The notes under the pieces: model-generated
The model's database searches: none
What the model saw: the letters and a program-made list of their open reading frames with translations, nothing else
Told to the model about the DNA's origin: nothing
In this document: positions 58,541-64,000 of the stretch, in pieces
Layout: every line of letters begins with the position of its first letter
Numbering within the stretch: position 1 is the first letter of the stretch
Translations under genes and position numbers: made by a program
NCBI GenBank assembly: GCA_027483945.1
Contig: JAIXTM010000009.1
Location: 1-64,000, forward strand
Length of the DNA stretch: 64,000 bases
Source: Hyphomicrobiales bacterium
GTDB lineage: Bacteria; Pseudomonadota; Alphaproteobacteria; Rhizobiales; Beijerinckiaceae
Direction: 5' to 3'

Positions 58541-61444
58541 ATGCCGTCATTCCAGAACCGATGCCTGCAGGTCCGGCCGTTCCTGGCCTGGTGCCTCGGC
58601 CTCCTCAGCCTTTGTCTGGCGGCCTTGCCGGCGCAGGCCCTGGAATCGGTGCGCGTGCCCCTCGACTCGCCGGCGCTCGACCTCACCAACGTCATCGAGC
58701 GCTATCGCTCCGACGGCGATCTCATCCAGATCTCCACCGCGCCCGGCCCCGACGGCATCGTGCGGCGCATCGCGGTCAAGGCGCGCGAGGGCGCGGCGAG
58801 CCCCGGCTGGATCGTCTTCGCGCTCACCAACGATTCCGACGAACAGATGGACCGGCTGCTGGTGGCGCCGCGCCACCGCCTGACCGGATCCGGCGTCATC
58901 TGGCCCGATCTGGGCAATTCCCGCATCGTCGCCATCACGGCGAGCCAGGGTCTGAGGCCCGAGCGCGAGGAGAGCCCGGACGCGGACGTCTTCACGATCA
59001 CCCTCGATCCGGGCACGACCGTCACCTTCGTCGCCGAGCTGCGCACGGCCGAACTGCCGCAGCTCACGCTCTGGGAGCCCGAGGCCTACAAGCAGAAGGT
59101 CAACGGCCTCACCCTCTACAAGGGCATCATCATCGGCATTGCCGGCCTCTTGGCGCTCTTCCTCACCATCGTCTTCGTGGTGAAGGGCGCCGTGATCTTC
59201 CCGGCCGCGGCGGCGCTAGCCTGGGCCGTGCTCGCCTATGCCTGCATCGATTTCGGCTTCTTCCAGCGCATCTTCCCGATCTCCATCGGGACCGAGCGCG
59301 TCTACCGCGCGACCGCCGAGGCCGCGCTCGCCGCGACGCTGCTCGTCTTCCTCTTCGCCTACCTCAACCTCAACCGCTGGCACGTGCGCTACAGCCACGT
59401 GACCGCCGGCTGGCTGCTGTTCCTCGGCGGCCTCGTCGGCCTGGCCGTGTTCGACGCGCCGACGGCGTCCGGCGTCGCGCGCATCTCCATCGCGGCGGTG
59501 GCGGGCATCGGCTTTGCCCTCGTCATCCATCTCGCCACCCACGGCTTCGACCGGGCGATCATGCTGATCCCCACCTGGTTCCTGCTGATCGCCTGGGTGA
59601 CCGCGGCCGGGTTCACGGTGACCGGACAACTGGCGCGGGACATCGCGCCGCCGGCGCTGATCGGCGGGCTCGTCCTGATCGTCATGCTGATCGGCTTCAC
59701 GGTGATGCAGCACGCCTTTTCGGGCGGCGCGGTCAGCCAGGGCATCACGGGGGATACCGAACGGCGCGTCCTGGCCCTCGCCGGGGCCGGCGACATCATC
59801 TTCGATTGGGACGTCACCGCCGACAAGATCTATGTCAGCCCCGAGGCGGAGGCGGTCCTGGGCCTGCGGCGCGGTGCGCTGGAAGGTCCGGCATCCGCCT
59901 GGCTCGACCTGATCCATCCCTTCGACCGCGACCGCTACGGCGCGACGCTCGACGCGGTGCTGGAGCAGCGGCGCGGGCGCATCCACCAGGAATTCCGGCT
60001 GCGCGGCGCCTCCGGCTCGTTTCACTGGTTCCTGCTGAAGGCACGGCCCGTCATCGGCTCGGACGGCGAGGTGATTCGGGTCGCCGGCACGCTCGCCGAC
60101 GTGACCGAGGCCAAGAACGCCGAGGAGCGGCTGCTCCACGATGCGGTTCACGACAACCTGACGGGATTGCCCAACCGCGAGCTGTTCCACGACCGGCTGG
60201 ACGCGGCCCTCGCCTTTGCCCGCCAGGACCCCAAGCTCCTGCCGACCGTGCTCGTCATCGATTTCGACCGGTTCAAGCAGATCAACGAGTCGGTCGGCCT
60301 GCCGGCGGGCGATTCCATCCTGCTCACCCTGTCGCGGCGCCTCGGCCGCCTGCTGCGCCCGCAGGACACGCTGGCCCGCGTCGCCGGCGACGAATTCGCC
60401 GTCATCCTCCTGTCGGAACGGGACCCGGAGCGCATCATCGCCTTCGCCGACACGATCCGCCGCACCATTGCGACGCCCGTCACCTATGCGGACCGCGAGA
60501 TCTTCCTCACCGCCTCCATCGGCATCGCGCTCTTCGACGCGCAGACCCAGACCCGGCGCGACGAGTTCCTGAAATCCGCCGAGATCGCCATGGTCCATGC
60601 CAAGCGCCAGGGCGGCGACCGGATCGAGATCTTCCGGCCGACCATGCGCGCGCAGAAGACCGACCGCGTCGCCATGGAGACCGACCTGCGCCGGGGCCTG
60701 GAGCGTGGCGAGGTCAAGGTCCTGTTCCAGCCCATCGTGCGTCTCGAGGACCGGACCGTCGCCGGCTTCGAGGCGCTGATGCGCTGGGACCACCCGCGCA
60801 TGGGTCGCGTCTCGCCGTCCGACTTCATCCCAATCGCGGAGGAGACCGGGCTCATCGTCGATCTGGGCCTCTTCGTCCTCGATCGCACGGCCCGGGAACT
60901 CGCCGCCTGGCAGCGGGCGCTGGACGTGGACCCGCCGATCTTCGCCTCGGTCAACATCTCCAGCCGGCAGATCCTCCGCCACGACCTGCTGCAGGACGTG
61001 AAGACCGTGCTCGCGCGTCACGCCATCACGCCTGGCTCGCTGAAGCTGGAACTGACCGAAGGGCTCGTCATGGAGAACCCGGAATATGCGGCGCAGATCC
61101 TGCACCGCATCCGGGACCTCGGCGCCGGCCTGTCGCTCGACGATTTCGGGACCGGCTATTCCTCGCTGAGCTACCTGCAGCGCTTCCCGTTCGACACGAT
61201 CAAGATCGACCAGTCCTTCGTGCGGCAGATCGGCAACGGACAGCGCCCGGTCATCCTGAACTCCATCGTCACGCTCGCCCACGACCTCGGCATGCAGGTC
61301 GTGGCGGAAGGGGCGGAGACGGAATCGGACGCGATCGAGCTCTACCAGCTTGGCTGCGAATACGCGCAGGGCTTCGCCTTCGGCGAGCCGATGTCGATGC
61401 TGGACGCGCGGCGTCTCGTCGGAGCCGTGCCCGACGCGGCATGA
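58541..61444 (+). CDS. Membrane PAS-GGDEF-EAL c-di-GMP turnover protein
   Basis: The protein of about 967 residues has a signal peptide ([19 protein letters not shown]), a periplasmic domain (about 35-190) and seven or so TM helices (about 195-400), resembling a 7TMR-type sensor. A PAS domain (about 420-540), GGDEF and EAL domains follow. The GGDEF site reads AGDEF in [11 protein letters not shown]; the EAL domain has [17 protein letters not shown] and [10 protein letters not shown]. Phosphodiesterase activity is therefore likely, while the cyclase site may be weak or regulatory. The start at ATG 58541 fits the signal peptide; ATG 58448, overlapping the previous stop, would add 31 residues. 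Confidence 0.88.
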   Translation: MPSFQNRCLQVRPFLAWCLGLLSLCLAALPAQALESVRVPLDSPALDLTNVIERYRSDGDLIQISTAPGPDGIVRRIAVKAREGAASPGWIVFALTNDSDEQMDRLLVAPRHRLTGSGVIWPDLGNSRIVAITASQGLRPEREESPDADVFTITLDPGTTVTFVAELRTAELPQLTLWEPEAYKQKVNGLTLYKGIIIGIAGLLALFLTIVFVVKGAVIFPAAAALAWAVLAYACIDFGFFQRIFPISIGTERVYRATAEAALAATLLVFLFAYLNLNRWHVRYSHVTAGWLLFLGGLVGLAVFDAPTASGVARISIAAVAGIGFALVIHLATHGFDRAIMLIPTWFLLIAWVTAAGFTVTGQLARDIAPPALIGGLVLIVMLIGFTVMQHAFSGGAVSQGITGDTERRVLALAGAGDIIFDWDVTADKIYVSPEAEAVLGLRRGALEGPASAWLDLIHPFDRDRYGATLDAVLEQRRGRIHQEFRLRGASGSFHWFLLKARPVIGSDGEVIRVAGTLADVTEAKNAEERLLHDAVHDNLTGLPNRELFHDRLDAALAFARQDPKLLPTVLVIDFDRFKQINESVGLPAGDSILLTLSRRLGRLLRPQDTLARVAGDEFAVILLSERDPERIIAFADTIRRTIATPVTYADREIFLTASIGIALFDAQTQTRRDEFLKSAEIAMVHAKRQGGDRIEIFRPTMRAQKTDRVAMETDLRRGLERGEVKVLFQPIVRLEDRTVAGFEALMRWDHPRMGRVSPSDFIPIAEETGLIVDLGLFVLDRTARELAAWQRALDVDPPIFASVNISSRQILRHDLLQDVKTVLARHAITPGSLKLELTEGLVMENPEYAAQILHRIRDLGAGLSLDDFGTGYSSLSYLQRFPFDTIKIDQSFVRQIGNGQRPVILNSIVTLAHDLGMQVVAEGAETESDAIELYQLGCEYAQGFAFGEPMSMLDARRLVGAVPDAA

Positions 61445-61446
61445 CG

Positions 61447-62064
61447 TCAGGCGTGGCCGGCCTCGCCCGAGAGCATGGCGGGATCGACGCCGATCTTGGC
61501 CAGGGCGCGCGTGTACTTCGTGCCGAGCGCGGTGTCGAAGATGATCTCCGGATCGGCAGGGCAGGTCAGCCAGCCATTCTCCTGGATCTCGCTCTCCAGC
61601 TGCCCCGGCGACCAGCCGGCATAGCCCAGCGCCAGGACCGCGTTGCGCGGCCCGTCGCCATGGGCGATCGCCTTGAGGATGTCCACCGTCACCGTGAGGC
61701 AGACATCGTCGGCGATGGGCAGTGTCGAGCTGTCGATGAAGAAGTCCGGGCTGTGCAGCACGAAGCCGCGCCCGCTCTCCACCGGCCCGCCGCGCAGGAC
61801 GTTGATCCGGTCCACCGGCGGAAGCCGGATCTGCTCCTCGGCCGTGATGATGTCCAACTGGACCAGAAGGTCGGGGAAGACGAGGTTGTCCGCCGCCTTG
61901 TTGACGACGATGCCCATGGCGCCCTCGTCCGAATGGGCGCAGACATAGATGACCGAGCGCGAGAAGCGCTCGTCTCCCATGCTCGGCATCGCGACCAGCA
62001 TCTGTCCGTCGAGATAGCCCTGGCGTGCTCTGGTGCTGTACCGGTCGATGCGCATGAGGTTCAT
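61447..62064 (-). CDS. YqgE/AlgH family protein (UPF0301)
   Basis: The 205-residue cytosolic protein has the YqgE hallmarks [58 protein letters not shown] and [16 protein letters not shown]. The function is unknown; AlgH was named from alginate studies in Pseudomonas. The ATG at 62064 is preferred over a TTG further upstream; ATG 62055 is possible. It converges on the GGDEF/EAL gene with two bases between stops. Confidence 0.92.
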   Translation of the reverse strand: MNLMRIDRYSTRARQGYLDGQMLVAMPSMGDERFSRSVIYVCAHSDEGAMGIVVNKAADNLVFPDLLVQLDIITAEEQIRLPPVDRINVLRGGPVESGRGFVLHSPDFFIDSSTLPIADDVCLTVTVDILKAIAHGDGPRNAVLALGYAGWSPGQLESEIQENGWLTCPADPEIIFDTALGTKYTRALAKIGVDPAMLSGEAGHA

Positions 62065-62180
62065 GCTAGGCCGCCGCGCGGCGATTTCAACGGCCAAATG
62101 GCCCGGCCGGCCGCCGGTCTTGCGGTCGTCACGGGATCGTGGCTCGAAGGTCGGGCCGGCTCTTCCTAAATGGAGGGATG

Positions 62181-63038
62181 ATGCTGCGTATCCTCACCCC
62201 TGCGACGCTGGCCGCCGCCATGCTCGCCGTCTGGCCGGCCGGCCTGGCCTCCGCCGCCGAAAGCGCCTGGTCTCAGACGCCGCATGCCCGGATGCGCCTC
62301 GTCGACGGCGGCACGGCCCCGGACGGTGCGCGCCTGGCGGGTGTGGAGATCGTGCTGTCGCCGGGCTTCAAGACCTACTGGCGCGACCCCGGCGAAAGCG
62401 GCGTGCCGCCGGTCTTCGACTGGTCGGCGTCCGGCAACCTGAAGGCGGCCGAGGCGCTTTTCCCGGCGCCGAGCCGCTTCGACGATCCGGCCGGCTTCTA
62501 TAACGGCTACAAGGGCGGCGTGGTTCTGCCCGTGAAGGTCACGGCCGCCAATCCGGCCGAGCCCGTGGCGCTGGCCGTGAAGCTCGACTACGCCGTCTGC
62601 GAGAAGATCTGCATCCCCGTGCGCGGCGAAGCGCAACTGACCCTTCCGCCAGCCGCCGCGGCGACGAATCCGGCCGTGTCAGCAGCCCTCGCCCGCGTGC
62701 CCGTGCGGCAGGCTCCCCGGCGGCCCGGCGACCTCACGATCGGCGAGGCCGGATGGGAAGGCGTCAAGGCGCTGAAGGTCACGGCGTCGGTGCCGGACGC
62801 GGAGTCCAAGGCGGAGCTGTTCGTGGAAGGTCCCTCCGGCTGGTTCTTCGGCAAGGCCGAGCGCCAGCCCTCCCTGTCGCCCGTCCAGGGCGGGGCGGGC
62901 CGCCCGGTTGCCTTCACGCTCCCCGTGGAGCCGCCAGCGGACGCGTCCGGCCGCGTCACGCTGCGCCTGACCCTGGTCGCGGGTGCGCGTGCCATCGAGA
63001 GCGAATTGCCCCTCGACGCGCCGGCAAAGGCCCCCTAA
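62181..63038 (+). CDS. Orphan DsbD N-terminal-domain (ScsB-like) periplasmic protein
   Basis: The 285-residue exported protein has signal peptide [16 protein letters not shown] and an immunoglobulin-like DsbD alpha domain (about 30-160: [21 protein letters not shown], then the redox pair VCEKICIPV). A second beta-domain follows. The TM beta domain and thioredoxin-like gamma domain of DsbD/ScsB are absent, so it needs a partner for electrons. The ATG at 62181 gives a better spacing from GGAGG than ATG 62178. It is divergent from yqgE and followed by a peroxiredoxin gene. Confidence 0.85.
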   Translation: MLRILTPATLAAAMLAVWPAGLASAAESAWSQTPHARMRLVDGGTAPDGARLAGVEIVLSPGFKTYWRDPGESGVPPVFDWSASGNLKAAEALFPAPSRFDDPAGFYNGYKGGVVLPVKVTAANPAEPVALAVKLDYAVCEKICIPVRGEAQLTLPPAAAATNPAVSAALARVPVRQAPRRPGDLTIGEAGWEGVKALKVTASVPDAESKAELFVEGPSGWFFGKAERQPSLSPVQGGAGRPVAFTLPVEPPADASGRVTLRLTLVAGARAIESELPLDAPAKAP

Positions 63039-63088
63039 TTCAGGGCCGTTCCGCTATGCCGGACCCTTCCATCGGAGAGAGAGAGAAG

Positions 63089-63574
63089 ATGACGATCAGT
63101 GTCGGTGACCGCCTGCCGCAGGCCACTTTCCGCGTGATGACGGCCGAAGGGCCGCAGGCCCGCTCCACCGACGACGTCTTCGCCGGCCGAAAGGTCGTTC
63201 TGTTCGCCGTGCCGGGCGCCTTCACGCCCACGTGCAATAACAACCATCTGCCGGGCTTCCTCGCCAGGCGCGACGACATTCTCGCCAAGGGCGTGGACGC
63301 CATCGCCGTCACCGGCGTCAACGACGTCTTCGTCATGACCGCCTGGGCCCGGCAATCGGGCGGCGAGGGCAAGATCGAGTTCCTGGCCGACGGCAATGCC
63401 GACTTCGCCCGCGCCCTCGGCCTCTCCTTCGACGGTTCCGGCTTCGGCCTCGGCACCCGCTCGCAGCGCTATGCCATGCTGGTCGAGGACGGCGTCGTGA
63501 AGGTGCTCAACGTCGAGGACGGGCCGGGCAAAGCCGAGGCCTCCGGCGCCGACGCGCTGCTCGCCTCCATCTGA
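63089..63574 (+). CDS. Peroxiredoxin, Prx5 (atypical 2-Cys) family
   Basis: The 161-residue protein has the peroxidatic Cys in the Prx5 motif PGAFTPTCNNNHLPGF and further Prx5 segments IAVTGVNDVFVMTAWA and LGTRSQRYAMLVEDGVVK. It reduces H2O2 and alkyl hydroperoxides in the cytosol, usually with glutathione/glutaredoxin or thioredoxin. It starts at ATG 63089 after GAGAGAGA. The adjacent DsbD-domain gene suggests a redox theme, though the two act in different compartments. Confidence 0.94.
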   Translation: MTISVGDRLPQATFRVMTAEGPQARSTDDVFAGRKVVLFAVPGAFTPTCNNNHLPGFLARRDDILAKGVDAIAVTGVNDVFVMTAWARQSGGEGKIEFLADGNADFARALGLSFDGSGFGLGTRSQRYAMLVEDGVVKVLNVEDGPGKAEASGADALLASI

Positions 63575-63585
63575 AGGCCGCCGCC

Positions 63586-64000
63586 ATGCCGGCTCCCGTC
63601 GTTCTCGATCCGCGGACGACCGGGGCCGTCGTCTTTGATGCCTACGGCACGCTCTTCGACGTCCATGCGGCGGTGATGGAGCGTGCCGCCGCGATCGGGC
63701 CGGCGGCGCGAGCGCTGTCGGACCTCTGGCGCGCCAAGCAGCTGGAATATTCCTGGGTCCTCTCGCTCGCCGGCCGCTACGTGCCGTTCTGGACGCTGAC
63801 CGAGCGCGCCCTCGACCACGCGCTGGCGCGCTTGCCGGACGTCGATCCCGGCATCCGGGCCGCGCTGCTCGCCGCCTATCGCGAGCTTTCCGCCTTCGCC
63901 GATGCCGGGCCGTGCCTGGACAGGCTGCGCGCAGGCGGGCTGAAGACCGCCATCCTTTCCAACGGCGATCCAGCCATGCTGGCCGACGCGGTTTCGGGCG
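63586..64000 (+). CDS. Haloacid dehalogenase type II (HAD superfamily), cut by window end
   Basis: The gene is partial: 138 codons are visible from ATG 63586 and it runs off the right edge. HAD motif I is VVFDAYGTLFDVHA (nucleophile Asp in FDAYGT), motif II is ILSNGD near the end. Between them SDLWRAKQLEYSWVLSLAGRY, typical of L-2-haloacid dehalogenases. The enzyme class hydrolyses 2-haloacids to 2-hydroxyacids, though physiological substrates in most genomes are unknown. It lies 11 bases after the peroxiredoxin. Confidence 0.88.
   Translation, partial: MPAPVVLDPRTTGAVVFDAYGTLFDVHAAVMERAAAIGPAARALSDLWRAKQLEYSWVLSLAGRYVPFWTLTERALDHALARLPDVDPGIRAALLAAYRELSAFADAGPCLDRLRAGGLKTAILSNGDPAMLADAVSG

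Noticed and set aside
58561-62169. 1200-codon frame overlapping the GGDEF/EAL gene in another frame
   Set aside because: The product is Arg/Pro/Ala-rich with no motifs, whereas the alternative frame encodes complete PAS, GGDEF and EAL domains.

Overview
The window is high-GC, gene-dense DNA from an alphaproteobacterium, most likely of the order Hyphomicrobiales (Rhizobiales). The indicators are the ChvG/ChvI-HprK-EIIA-HPr cluster next to pckA, a DivL-type kinase with Tyr at the phosphoacceptor position, AddAB in place of RecBCD, the rpsA-ihfB-lapA-trpFBA-accD-folC run, an aa3 oxidase operon with ctaB/ctaG/ctaE/SURF1, an EcfG-type promoter, a GTTC-N7-GTTC LexA-type box and CCTCATCCTGAGG-type palindromes. 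I cannot name the genus from sequence alone. No rRNA, tRNA, CRISPR, phage or IS element was seen.

Layout. 1-3.4 kb: a 2-hydroxyacid dehydrogenase whose 3' end is partly duplicated at the window edge, an exported SH3-like protein and a CitMHS/NhaD-type antiporter. 3.4-11.3 kb: pckA, then a small HWE/HisKA_2-like kinase divergent from a Cys-rich Fnr-like regulator that carries an EcfG-type promoter, a HugZ-like protein, and the ChvI-ChvG-HprK-EIIA-HPr signalling operon. 11.3-12.8 kb: a small accessory patch (HxlR regulator, SnoaL-like exported protein, unknown exported protein). 12.8-26.6 kb: ahcY with a probable ArsR-type (SamR/SahR-like) operator, a 400-base gene-free stretch with a LexA-type box, then a tightly overlapped run divL, tsaE-amgK fusion, murU, addB, addA, and trxA.

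26.6-38.8 kb, minus strand: DNA, protein and amino-acid housekeeping (rpsA, sppA, ihfB, lapA, an ornithine cyclodeaminase homologue, trpF, trpB, trpA, accD, folC). It is interrupted twice by toxin-antitoxin cassettes: a MazEF/PemIK-like pair between folC and trxA, and a Phd/VapC-like pair on the opposite strand between trpB and trpA. Each has a perfect palindromic operator. 38.9-46.6 kb: argG, an FMN reductase, a class II glutamine amidotransferase and the glycine-cleavage operon gcvT-gcvH-gcvPA-gcvPB behind a tandem glycine riboswitch.

46.7-55.1 kb: a lipoprotein and an IalB-family protein, then the cytochrome c oxidase operon ctaC-ctaD-ctaB-coxF-ctaG-ctaE, continuing to DUF983 and SURF1 genes. 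A pair of palindromic repeats and a GIY-YIG nuclease gene sit between ctaE and DUF983. A related repeat pair lies at 40.8 kb. 55.1-64 kb: thrC, an M16 peptidase, a GNAT acetyltransferase, a membrane GGDEF/EAL protein, YqgE, an orphan DsbD N-domain protein, a peroxiredoxin and a haloacid dehalogenase cut by the window end.

Most of the window is conserved backbone. The least explained elements are the repeat/GIY-YIG unit inside the oxidase operon, the LexA-type box with no recognised gene behind it, and the stress-promoter/Fnr-like/HWE-kinase locus.
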